Under the pieces are notes generated by a model that made no database searches, was not told the origin of the DNA, and saw nothing but the letters and a program-made list of their open reading frames with translations. A DNA stretch of 64,000 bases from Clostridia bacterium. GTDB taxonomy: Bacteria > Bacillota > Clostridia > Christensenellales > Aristaeellaceae. The DNA lies in assembly GCA_030530315.1 (NCBI GenBank), contig JAUMVG010000002.1:1188-65187 (forward strand), read 5' to 3'. The position numbers and the translations under genes were made by a program. This document shows positions 26,173 to 33,481 of this stretch, in pieces. How positions within the stretch are numbered: the first letter of the stretch is position 1; the number at the start of each line of letters is the position of its first letter.

Positions 26173-27144
26173 ATGTCCACCAAGAACGATGTTTTGCAGA
26201 CGCTGATGCAGCAGGAGGTCGCGATCTCCGGCGAGCGCCTGGCGCGGCGGCTGGGTATCAGCCGGAATTCCGTCTGGAAGGCCATCGAGCAGCTCCGGCA
26301 GGAGGGGTATGTCGTCGAGGCGGTGACCAACCGGGGCTATCGGCTGGTTTCCATGCCGAACCGCATCTCCCAGCCGGAGATCGAACGCTGGCTGAGGGCC
26401 GGAACCATTGGAGCGCGGATGGAGATCCACGAGTCGCTGGATTCCACGAACACCCGCGCCAAGGCCATCGCCGCCACCGGCGCGCCCCACGGCTATCTGG
26501 TGATCGCCGAGTCCCAGGCCAGCGGACACGGCCGCTTCGGCAGGCCGTTTTTCTCGCCGGAGCACTCCGGCGTCTACATGACCTATGTGCTCAGGCCGAA
26601 AATGCTGGCGGAGCAGGCGGTGATGATCACCTCCATGGCCGCCGTGGCGGTGGCCCGCGCCATAGAGACCGTGGCGGATGTGGACGTGAAGATCAAGTGG
26701 GTCAACGACCTGTATGTCAACGACCGCAAGGTCTGCGGCATACTGTGCGAGGCCAGCATGGACTTTGAGACCGGCCAGCTGGAATATGCGGTGCTGGGCA
26801 TCGGCATCAACGTGACTGCCATGCGGTTCCCGGCGGAGCTGGCGGACATCGCCACGTCCATTGAGAACGAGTGCGGCAAGAGCATCTCCCGAAGCCGGCT
26901 GATCGCGGAGATCTCCAACCAGCTGGAGGCGCTCTACGGCCAGCTGGAGACCCGGGAATTCATGAAGGAGAGCCGTGAGCGGTCCAACGTGATCGGACGC
27001 GAGGTGGAGGTATCCCGGGGCGGCGAGCGTTTCCCCGCAAGGGTGCTGGACATCGACGAAAGCGGACGCCTGGTGATCCAGACCGCGGACGGCGTCTCCC
27101 GCGTGGGCTCCGGTGAAATCAGTTTAAAACTAATCCCTGACTAA
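26173..27144 (+). CDS. birA: Biotin operon repressor / biotin-protein ligase BirA
   Basis: 323 residues. A winged helix-turn-helix occupies residues ~1-60 (L-A-R-R-L-G-I-S-R-N-S-V-W-K-A-I), then the ligase domain. It has S-T-N-T near residue 93, the biotinyl-AMP loop S-G-H-G-R-F-G-R-P-F, and I-K-W-V-N-D-L-Y with K-V-C-G-I-L-C-E. The C-terminal SH3-like domain ends with S-G-E-I-S-L. It ligates biotin to carboxylase carriers and, having the DNA-binding domain, should also repress biotin genes. The next gene is the biotin transporter bioY. ATG at 26173 has CGGAGG 6 bases upstream. Confidence 0.92.
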   Translation: MSTKNDVLQTLMQQEVAISGERLARRLGISRNSVWKAIEQLRQEGYVVEAVTNRGYRLVSMPNRISQPEIERWLRAGTIGARMEIHESLDSTNTRAKAIAATGAPHGYLVIAESQASGHGRFGRPFFSPEHSGVYMTYVLRPKMLAEQAVMITSMAAVAVARAIETVADVDVKIKWVNDLYVNDRKVCGILCEASMDFETGQLEYAVLGIGINVTAMRFPAELADIATSIENECGKSISRSRLIAEISNQLEALYGQLETREFMKESRERSNVIGREVEVSRGGERFPARVLDIDESGRLVIQTADGVSRVGSGEISLKLIPD

Positions 27145-27288
27145 AACAAGACATTTCAGCGGATCTTTTTCGCTCTGACTTCGTTGAAGCCCTTTGACTT
27201 AGCGCTGCTAAGCCTGCGGGACTTCGCCTTGTTGGAACGAAAAATCTCTCGCTGATTCAGTCTCGATTAAATCAGGTCTTAGTTTAAA
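27123..27288. repeat. 166-bp MITE-like long inverted repeat between birA and bioY
   Basis: Two ~50-base imperfect arms face each other. The left arm starts TTTAAAACTAA (27123) and runs through CCTGA, TTCAGCG to TTTTTCG. The right arm, read in reverse complement from 27288, starts TTTAAACTAA and runs through CCTGA, ATCAGCG to TTTTTCG. The centre holds a near-palindrome CTTAGCGCTGCTAAG. The left arm includes the last codons of birA. Confidence 0.7.
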
Positions 27289-27309
27289 GATCAAGAGAGG
27301 ATGATACCA

Positions 27310-27843
27310 TTGAAATTGACGACTAAGGACATGACGGTCATCGGCATCATGGCGGCGCTGATCTGCATTGCCGGACCGCTGAGCATCTCCATCGGCCCGA
27401 TCCCGCTCTCCCTGGCGACCCTGGCGGTCTATCTCGCCGGCGCGGTCCTCGGCGCGAAGCGCGGCCCCCTGGCGGTGATCATCTACCTGCTGATCGGCCT
27501 GGTGGGCGTGCCGGTGTTCTCCGGCTTTTCCGGGGGCCTTCAGAAGCTGATCGGCGTGACCGGCGGCTATCTGGTGGGCTATCTGCCCTGCGCGTTCCTG
27601 ACCGGCCTGGGCGTGAAGGACGGCCAGACCACGGCTGAGCCGAAGTGGAAGCTGCCCGCATTCATGGTGCTGGGTACCGCTGTGTTGTACCTGATCGGAA
27701 CCATCTGGTTCATGATGCAGACCGGCAATGGCCTGGGCAGCGCCATGAGCCTGTGCGTCATCCCCTTCCTGCCGGGCGACGCGGCAAAGATCGTCGCCGC
27801 CACGCTGCTGGCCTGGCCGGTGCGAAAGGCGATTTACAAATAA
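27310..27843 (+). CDS. bioY: Biotin transporter substrate-binding subunit BioY
   Basis: About 177 residues, six hydrophobic helices, BioY family (S component of an ECF-type or solitary biotin transporter). Start K-L-T-T-K-D-M; I-G-P-I-P-L-S-L-A-T-L-A-V-Y-L-A-G-A and G-A-K-R-G-P-L-A-V are family motifs, followed by G-V-P-V-F-S-G-F-S-G-G and G-G-Y-L-V-G-Y. I prefer the TTG at 27310 (GAGAGG 9 bases upstream, matching the usual M-K-L start); ATG at 27301 abuts the ribosome binding site. No EcfA/EcfT genes are next to it. Likely controlled by BirA. Confidence 0.9.
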   Translation: MKLTTKDMTVIGIMAALICIAGPLSISIGPIPLSLATLAVYLAGAVLGAKRGPLAVIIYLLIGLVGVPVFSGFSGGLQKLIGVTGGYLVGYLPCAFLTGLGVKDGQTTAEPKWKLPAFMVLGTAVLYLIGTIWFMMQTGNGLGSAMSLCVIPFLPGDAAKIVAATLLAWPVRKAIYK

Positions 27844-27867
27844 AATATCTGACACAATTATGGTGTA

Positions 27868-27893
27868 GGATTCTTCGCTTCATCCGAAATGAT
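27868..27893. repeat. Partial REP-like element, copy 2
   Basis: GGATTCTTCGCTTCATCC is a shortened, reversed version of the TCATTCTGAGCGAAGCGAAG element found at 13525 and 56666. Confidence 0.45.
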
Positions 27894-27950
27894 GGAGGAT
27901 AATTGAAAATCTCTATTTTAATCAGGGTGAAGATAAGACGATAATGATTC

Positions 27951-27977
27951 GAGCGCCGCGCGTTTTGCGCGGCGCTC
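27951..27977. terminator. Hairpin between convergent bioY and hemolysin III genes
   Basis: Perfect 11-bp stem (27951-27961 with 27967-27977) with a GTTTT loop. There is no clear T-run on either side, so terminator function is only likely from its position. Confidence 0.5.
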
Positions 27978-28053
27978 AAAATATAGAGGCTTTGGGAAAC
28001 TTGGATGCTTTTGCACCCTGCGGCTCCGGGGGAATGCGTCGATGGCTCACTTG

Positions 28054-28728
28054 TCAGAGCACGTAGAGTAGTATGCACAGGAAGTGGAGCAGGCTGCCGA
28101 TGACCACGAACACGTGGAAGGCCGAGTGGGCGTAGCGACGCTTGCGGCCCAGCAGGTAGAGCACCGCGCCGGCGGTGTAGGCCAGCCCGCCGGCGAGCAG
28201 CAGCCAGAAGCCGGCCCTGCCGATCAGCCGGTAGACCAGGTCGATCCGCAGCACGATGCACCAGCCCATCAGCAGGTAGCAGGCCATGGAGAACCGGTCG
28301 TATTTTTTCAGGTCGATGGCGTTCAGGGTGATGCCCAGCGCCGCCAGTGCCCAGATGACGCCGAACAGCGACCAGCCCAGTGCGGGGCTGTAGGAGCGGA
28401 GCGTGCACAGGGCAATGGGGGTGTAGGTGCCGGCGATCAGCAGGAAGATGCTGCAATGGTCCAGCACCTGCAGCACCCGCTTGCCAAAAACCGTGGGGTG
28501 CAGGCCGTGGTAGACGCTGGAGATGGCGTAGAGCACCAGCATGCAGAAGCCGAACAGCGCGCCGCTAACGATGCCGACGACATTGTGGCGGCTGGCGGCG
28601 AAGATGGGGCACAGCGCGAGGGCGAGTATGCCCAGCGCGCCGCCGACGATGTGGGTGACCATGTTGCAGATTTCCTCGCCGCGGGTATAGTCCGGCATGC
28701 GGCGCAGGGCCAGGGGCGTTCGTTTCAT
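28054..28728 (-). CDS. Hemolysin III family (TrhA/YqfA) membrane protein
   Basis: 224 residues, seven predicted helices, PAQR-like fold. The zinc-binding pattern is visible: E-E-I-C-N-M-V-T-H-I near residue 22, S-S-V-Y-H-G in helix 2-3, and H-S-A-F-H-V-F-V-V near the end. Members are often annotated as hemolysins, but bacterial TrhA is linked to membrane energetics and fluidity instead. The ATG has AGGAGG upstream. It is a single gene. Confidence 0.88.
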   Translation of the reverse strand: MKRTPLALRRMPDYTRGEEICNMVTHIVGGALGILALALCPIFAASRHNVVGIVSGALFGFCMLVLYAISSVYHGLHPTVFGKRVLQVLDHCSIFLLIAGTYTPIALCTLRSYSPALGWSLFGVIWALAALGITLNAIDLKKYDRFSMACYLLMGWCIVLRIDLVYRLIGRAGFWLLLAGGLAYTAGAVLYLLGRKRRYAHSAFHVFVVIGSLLHFLCILLYVL

Positions 28729-28814
28729 AATGCCTCCTATGGGTGTGTAGAATAACAGCAGATGTAGTATTCAAAACTATTTTATACCAGGTCTGGGGTT
28801 TTGTCAATAGGGAT

Positions 28815-28850
28815 TGAAAAACGCCCGGCCGCTGTCCGCGGAACCGGGCG
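28815..28850 (-). terminator. Terminator of the 28.9-kb secreted protein gene
   Basis: Stem CGCCCGG/CCGGGCG (28822-28828 with 28844-28850) with an inner CCGC/GCGG, followed on the minus strand by TTTTTC. Confidence 0.75.
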
Positions 28851-28896
28851 TGGAAAGGCGCGATAGGCCTCCTTTGCGAGGCTGAATTGCGAGGGA

Positions 28897-29562
28897 TCAG
28901 GTCCTGCGCATGTCCTCGGGGGTGGCCGAAGGCATCGGGTTGGAGTGTCTGGGCTCCTGGGAGGCGCTGCCAAGGCTGAACTTGAAGGCCGCGCCGTCGA
29001 TGTCCAGGGACGCGCGCGCGTCGCCGGTGGCCATGTCCAAGGCCACCAGGTGGGCAGTCAGGGTGCCGCTGTAGGTCACGGAACCGTCGGAATCGACCAC
29101 GTCTTCGATGGAGATGGAGAAGTCGGAACCGCTGGGATAGGTGCTCCCGTCCATGATGCTGGCGAAGTAGTAGATCTCGTCCACGTCGTCGGACTGGATC
29201 AGCACCACGGAGCTCTCCACGTTGACCAGCGCCGAGTACTCCGGCGTGATGATCATGCCTGGCTGAACCGTCTCCGGGAAGATGAGGAACAGCTCATAGA
29301 GGGTGACGCCGTCGGCGGCGTAGGCGAAGAAGGAGGCCTGGATCAGCCCCGCTTCCGCGGAGGAATACTCGGGGGAGTCGTCGAATTTCAGCTCAACCAT
29401 CTCGCCGTTGAGCTCGAGGAGGATCGATTCCCCGTCGACCGCGCTGGGCGCCGGAGTGGGCTCCGGAAGGTCGAAGGGGAAGGGGAGATCGCTCTCCGCC
29501 AGGGAGACAAACGACAGTGCCGCCAGCAGCAGGCACAGCAGCAGCGCGATGATTCGCTTCAT
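28897..29562 (-). CDS. Secreted protein of unknown function
   Basis: 221 residues from ATG 29562 (AAGGAG 8 bases upstream). A signal peptide M-K-R-I-I-A-L-L-L-C-L-L-L-A-A ends near A-E at residue 22. A Pro-rich linker (P-F-P-F-D-L-P-E-P-T-P-A-P) then precedes a ~170-residue beta-rich domain with many Asp, Ser and Val. The internal Cys in the signal peptide is not in a lipobox. No known motif. An upstream in-frame start at 29649 would overlap the promoter area and bury the signal peptide, so I reject it. Confidence 0.7.
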   Translation of the reverse strand: MKRIIALLLCLLLAALSFVSLAESDLPFPFDLPEPTPAPSAVDGESILLELNGEMVELKFDDSPEYSSAEAGLIQASFFAYAADGVTLYELFLIFPETVQPGMIITPEYSALVNVESSVVLIQSDDVDEIYYFASIMDGSTYPSGSDFSISIEDVVDSDGSVTYSGTLTAHLVALDMATGDARASLDIDGAAFKFSLGSASQEPRHSNPMPSATPEDMRRT

Positions 29563-29706
29563 TGAAAAGCTCCTTTTCACGGATTCAAATGCATAAAACG
29601 ACAAATACATTTTATCGCTGTCGCGGTTGCTTGTCAAGCAGGGAGCCACATGGACTTGATTTTGCGGTTTTCACGTGATATACTCAGGTTCCAAGGCGGG
29701 TTTGGA

Positions 29707-29749
29707 CAAAAAAAGCACCGGCGCTCCCTGGATGCGGGATGGTCCGGTG
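29707..29749 (-). terminator. Terminator of the tRNA operon
   Basis: Minus-strand stem CACCGG/CCGGTG (29744-29749 with 29716-29721) enclosing a second hairpin, then CTTTTTTTG. Confidence 0.8.
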
Positions 29750-29759
29750 GTAAATATCG

Positions 29760-29835
29760 TGGTGACCCATTGGAGATTCGAACTCCAGACACCCTGATTA
29801 AAAGTCAGGTGCTCTACCGACTGAGCTAATGGGTC
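29760..29835 (-). tRNA. tRNA-Lys (anticodon TTT)
   Basis: Minus strand, 76 bases with encoded CCA. The acceptor is GACCCAT/ATGGGTC, the anticodon loop CTTTTAA has TTT, and the T-loop is TTCGAAT. Last gene of a four-tRNA transcript. Confidence 0.95.
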
Positions 29836-29839
29836 GCGC

Positions 29840-29914
29840 TGGCTGGGGCGGCAGGGGTCGAACCTGCGAATGCGGGAGTCAAAGTCCCGTGCCTTACCGC
29901 TTGGCTACGCCCCA
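29840..29914 (-). tRNA. tRNA-Gln (anticodon TTG)
   Basis: Minus strand, 75 bases with encoded CCA. The acceptor is TGGGGCG/CGCCCCA and the anticodon loop CTTTGAC has TTG. Confidence 0.95.
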
Positions 29915-29940
29915 CTGTCAACCCTAAAAGGGTATAAAAA

Positions 29941-30018
29941 TGGGGTGGGTGAAGGGGCTCGAACCCTCGACCTCCAGGGCCACAACCTGGCACTCTGACC
30001 AACTGAGCTACACCCACC
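29941..30018 (-). tRNA. tRNA-His (anticodon GTG)
   Basis: Minus strand. Acceptor GTGGGTG/CACCCAC with an extra 5' G (position -1) opposite discriminator C, as expected for His. The anticodon is GTG and CCA is encoded. Confidence 0.94.
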
Positions 30019-30026
30019 ACATAAAC

Positions 30027-30103
<77 letters not shown>

Positions 30104-30147
30104 AACCTCGACGCAAGCAGGAGAACTGTTCCCGCCGACAGTTTAAT

Positions 30148-30176
30148 ATTATAGCATCCTTTTTCATTTTTGTCTA
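30148..30176 (-). promoter_or_regulatory. Promoter of the tRNA operon
   Basis: Minus strand TAGACA (30176-30171), 17 bases, TATAAT (30153-30148), 45 bases before tRNA-Arg. Confidence 0.75.
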
Positions 30177-30259
30177 TAGCGGTTTTGAAATAAACCAATA
30201 TTTTACCTTGATGGAGTATAGTAATGGGGGAGAACTGACGACGCTGGGAGGTGCGGCGA

Positions 30260-31663
30260 ATGAGATACTGGCTGGCGGTCCTGCTGCTGGCGCTGCTGCT
30301 GACGGGCGGCGCGCTGTCGGAGGAGCTGCTGTGCGTCGTCGCGCCGGGCGTCACGGCGCTGGTGGACGAAAGCGGCGCGGACCGCATCCCCAACGGGACC
30401 TACGAGGAGATATTTGCCGTCCGGGAGGGCGAGCTCTACGCCGTGGGCCGTCGGAGCGAGTACCGGCTGTGCGACGGCGAAGGACGGCTCCTGGGGGAGA
30501 CGGAATTCAGCATGATCTGCGACGAGGGGGATTGCCTGGTATACCGCGACGGGGCGCTCTACGGTGCCCTGAACGCGCGGGGAGAGGTGGTCCTGGAAGC
30601 GGCCTGGAGCCAGCTGACCAGCAGCGGCACGGGCGGCTGGCTGGCCATGGAGGGAGACATACTGGACGACCAGCCGGACGAGATCCTCGTGGTGGATGCG
30701 GCGGGCGAGGCGCGGTCCACCGGCGTCCATGCCGTCGGGGGGCTGAGCCCCGTTTCCGACGGCAGGATGCCCTACATGACCTCCGGCGGGCTTTACGGCG
30801 CGATCGACGCCGGGGGCAGGGTGGTGATTGCGCCCAGGCTGCGCTACCTCGGGGCGTTCAGCGGCGGCGCGGCAATCTTCTCGGATGGGGAGGGCACGGG
30901 CCTGATGGACGTGGACGGGCGCGAGCTGATCCCGCCGAAGTACGCCTGCCTGCTGCGAAGCGCGGGCATGATCGTCGGCGCGCGGGAGGACGGCCTGGAC
31001 GTGTTCTCCCCGGACGGGCACGCACTTCGCGCCAGCCTGCCGGGAAGGGGCCTGGAGGCGTCCCTGCCGGAGGGAGGACTCATTGTGCGGGACGGCGCTC
31101 AGACGCGGCTGTACGGCGAGGACGGAGCCCTGATGCTCCAGGGCGACGCGGGGTTGACCGTCGCGCCTGGAGCCGCGGGCCAGTTCATCGCCTCGGACGG
31201 CGCGTGGGGAGAGGCGTGCCAGTGGCTGGTGAACCCGGACGGCAGCGCGGCCTCCGATCGGCGACAGCGCATATTGCCGCTGTGCCCGGGACGCTATGCC
31301 TGGATGGAGATGGACGGCAGCGAGTACTACAGCGCCGAGCTGGGCGGCATTCAAACCTCCTGGGACTACGGGAGCCTTCGATACGGCCTGATGGACGGCG
31401 GCGGCGTGCCCCTGACGGCGGCGGAGTACCGCGAGATTCGCTGGCTGGGCGGCGAACGCCTGCTGATGGTTTCAGAGGACGCGGTGTGCCTCGCCGACCT
31501 GAATGGCGCGACCGTGCGCACGTGGGTCACGTCCGAGGAAGAGACGCCTGTCGATGGCGCGGCGGGCGGGGAATCGCCTGCCGGGAACGCGGCAAGCCGG
31601 GAAGCGGACGATGGCGGCGCGGCGGGCCGGGAGCGATCCGGCGGCGAAGAGCCTATGGATTGA
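30260..31663 (+). CDS. Secreted WG-repeat-like protein
   Basis: 467 residues with a signal peptide (M-R-Y-W-L-A then a Leu-rich core). The body has repeated units of the form (Y/F)-G-(A/L)-(I/L)-(N/D/M)-x-x-G-x-x-(V/L)-(I/L)-x-(A/P), for example L-Y-G-A-L-N-A-R-G-E-V-V-L-E-A and L-Y-G-A-I-D-A-G-G-R-V-V-I-A-P. This is the WG-repeat/KWG pattern of an extracellular beta-propeller. The C-terminus is a disordered Gly/Ala/Glu tail. Function unknown; such proteins often bind carbohydrates or proteins. ATG at 30260 follows GGGAGGTG. Its end overlaps the convergent carboxypeptidase gene by 11 bases. Confidence 0.75.
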   Translation: MRYWLAVLLLALLLTGGALSEELLCVVAPGVTALVDESGADRIPNGTYEEIFAVREGELYAVGRRSEYRLCDGEGRLLGETEFSMICDEGDCLVYRDGALYGALNARGEVVLEAAWSQLTSSGTGGWLAMEGDILDDQPDEILVVDAAGEARSTGVHAVGGLSPVSDGRMPYMTSGGLYGAIDAGGRVVIAPRLRYLGAFSGGAAIFSDGEGTGLMDVDGRELIPPKYACLLRSAGMIVGAREDGLDVFSPDGHALRASLPGRGLEASLPEGGLIVRDGAQTRLYGEDGALMLQGDAGLTVAPGAAGQFIASDGAWGEACQWLVNPDGSAASDRRQRILPLCPGRYAWMEMDGSEYYSAELGGIQTSWDYGSLRYGLMDGGGVPLTAAEYREIRWLGGERLLMVSEDAVCLADLNGATVRTWVTSEEETPVDGAAGGESPAGNAASREADDGGAAGRERSGGEEPMD

Positions 31664-32774
31664 ATCTGAACACCCATCGGCGCAGCATGCGCCGGAAGGA
31701 CTGGAGAAAGCTGCGCGCTTCGACGTCCGAGGCCGCCACCAGGGGGCATTCCGCGACGACCTTTCCACCACAGACCAGCCGCGCGGTGCCGACGGTCTGC
31801 CCGGCACGGACGGGAGCGGCGAGATCGCTGGGCAGACTCAGGTCGGTTTTGACGGAAGCACCGACGGCAACCGCGGCGCGGAGGCCGGTTTCGGCCACGA
31901 TATCCACGGAGGCGGCGTCGCCGCCTTGCACGGAAAGCGACGCCGCCTTCTCGCCTGTCCGCAGAGCCTCCTCCAGGCGATAGTTTTCAAAGCCATAGTC
32001 CAGCAGCACCGCGGCGGTATCGAACCAGGTCGGACAGTTCAGCACCGCGCCGATCAGGGACAGGCCGCCGCGCTGGGCGCTGAACACCAGGCACCTGCCC
32101 GCCTTGCCGGTATAGCCGGTCTTGCCGCCGGTGGCGCCCTCATAGGTTCTGAGCAGCCGGTTCTTGTTCTCAAGGACGCGGCTGTATTCGTTTCCGACCC
32201 AGGGAATGACCTTGCGCCGGGTGCCGGTGATGCGGCGAAAGTCCGGGTTCTTCATGGCCTCCCGCATCACCAGCGCCAGCCCCAGCGCGCTGATGCGATG
32301 CCCGTCGGCGTCCAACCCGTGGGGGTTGACGTAGTGGGCATCCGCGCCGATGGACCGGGCCTTTTCGTTCATCATCTCCGCAAAGGCGGGAACACTGCCG
32401 GCCACGTGCTCGGCGATGGCCACCGCGGCGTCGTTGCCGCTGCGGAGCATCAGCCCGTAGAGCATGTGCTCCATGGACAGCGTCTCGCCCTCGGCGAGGT
32501 ACAGAGAAGTTCCCGGGACGCCGCTGGCGTTGGGACCGGCGGTGACGGGCTCGTCCAGCGAGGCGTGCTCCAGCGCCAGCAGCGCCGTCATCACCTTGGT
32601 GGTGGAGGCCATCGGAAGGAGTGCATCCTGGTTCTGACCGAATAAAACCCGACCGGAGTCGGCATCGATCAGCACTGCACCCTTGGCGGCGACCGCAAAG
32701 GGCTCCGAGGCGGCGGCATAGAGCGTCAGCCCGGGTAGGGCGACGAGAACCAGCAGCGCGAGCATTCGTTTCAT
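31653..32774 (-). CDS. D-alanyl-D-alanine carboxypeptidase (DacF/PBP5-like)
   Basis: 373 residues from ATG 32774 (GGAGG upstream) with signal peptide M-K-R-M-L-A-L-L. The serine peptidase S11 motifs are complete: S-T-T-K near residue 58, S-G-N near residue 111, and K-T-G near residue 207. A C-terminal beta domain (PBP5_C) and an amphipathic end (R-R-M-L-R-R-W-V-F-R-F) would hold it to the membrane. It trims the terminal D-Ala of peptidoglycan peptides. In spore formers DacF/DacB homologues modify cortex crosslinking; which role applies here is open. Confidence 0.9.
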   Translation of the reverse strand: MKRMLALLVLVALPGLTLYAAASEPFAVAAKGAVLIDADSGRVLFGQNQDALLPMASTTKVMTALLALEHASLDEPVTAGPNASGVPGTSLYLAEGETLSMEHMLYGLMLRSGNDAAVAIAEHVAGSVPAFAEMMNEKARSIGADAHYVNPHGLDADGHRISALGLALVMREAMKNPDFRRITGTRRKVIPWVGNEYSRVLENKNRLLRTYEGATGGKTGYTGKAGRCLVFSAQRGGLSLIGAVLNCPTWFDTAAVLLDYGFENYRLEEALRTGEKAASLSVQGGDAASVDIVAETGLRAAVAVGASVKTDLSLPSDLAAPVRAGQTVGTARLVCGGKVVAECPLVAASDVEARSFLQSFRRMLRRWVFRFNP

Positions 32775-32791
32775 ATCAGCCTCCGAAAACA

Positions 32792-32846
32792 TAAAAATGC
32801 CCGGGACATCCACTTGCTTTCGTATCGCGTGGGATGCCCGGGCATT
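32792..32846 (-). terminator. Terminator between DUF1836 and the carboxypeptidase gene
   Basis: 18-base arms (32796-32813 with 32829-32846) around AATGCCCGGG, followed on the minus strand by TTTTTAT. Confidence 0.8.
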
Positions 32847-32956
32847 GCTATGCCAAGGCGGCGCGGAACGCCCCTCCCGGGTGGAAGGGCGGTACGAGCG
32901 CGGCACTGGGACAGTTTATGCGGGAGAAGACGCGGTCTGAACCGGGGGCAAAGCGA

Positions 32957-33460
32957 CTATGCCTCTGCGGCGGTTTCCGACTTCAGCGCGGCGGCGCAGC
33001 CGGCGGAGTAGCCGGTGGCCAGTATGGCGAAATCCAGCGCCGACTGAGGCGCGCCGAGGGGAGCGGCCTCGCCGCACATCGACTGGATCACGTGGCTGAA
33101 GCGCTGGCTGAAGAAGTCGTAGAGGGATTCCACGGTGTCGCCCTCCCGGAGGGACAGCATGCGCCGGATGTCCTCCATGCTGCAGGTCTGCTTCAGCGCC
33201 ACGATCATCGTCAGCAGGGCGATCTGCTCCCGGCTGTACTTCTTGCCGGTGGGCCGGGGAATCAGCTTGCTCTTGACGTAGTTGTTGATCATCGACGGGG
33301 ACAGGTAGCCATGCATGTCCTCGCCGTACAGCGGCTCATACATCCGGGTGATGAAGGTGATGACCTGGTCCATATACAGACCGAGGTCTGGAATCTGGTC
33401 CCAGGGAACGGGGCGATAGCGCCGCACGCCGGCGATGGCGCTCTGGATATCGCTGGACAT
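32957..33460 (-). CDS. DUF1836 domain protein
   Basis: 167 residues. It matches DUF1836 by P-S-M-I-N-N-Y-V-K, the following L-I-P-R-P-T-G-K-K-Y-S-R-E-Q-I-A-L-L and I-V-A-L-K-Q. This is a MerR-like helix-turn-helix layout (N-N-Y-V-K as recognition part, then K-K-Y-x-R-E-Q as wing) and suggests a DNA-binding regulator. ATG 33460 has AAAGGAG 8 bases upstream; a GTG at 33469 overlaps the site. It lies 21 bases after rqcH and is probably cotranscribed with it. Confidence 0.85.
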   Translation of the reverse strand: MSSDIQSAIAGVRRYRPVPWDQIPDLGLYMDQVITFITRMYEPLYGEDMHGYLSPSMINNYVKSKLIPRPTGKKYSREQIALLTMIVALKQTCSMEDIRRMLSLREGDTVESLYDFFSQRFSHVIQSMCGEAAPLGAPQSALDFAILATGYSAGCAAALKSETAAEA

Positions 33461-33481
33461 GGAGAACACTCCTTTGTATAA

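Noticed and set aside
27301..27309. ATG at 27301 as the bioY start
   Set aside because: It touches the GAGAGG site with no spacing; the TTG at 27310 has correct spacing and gives the usual BioY N-terminus. Not fully excluded.
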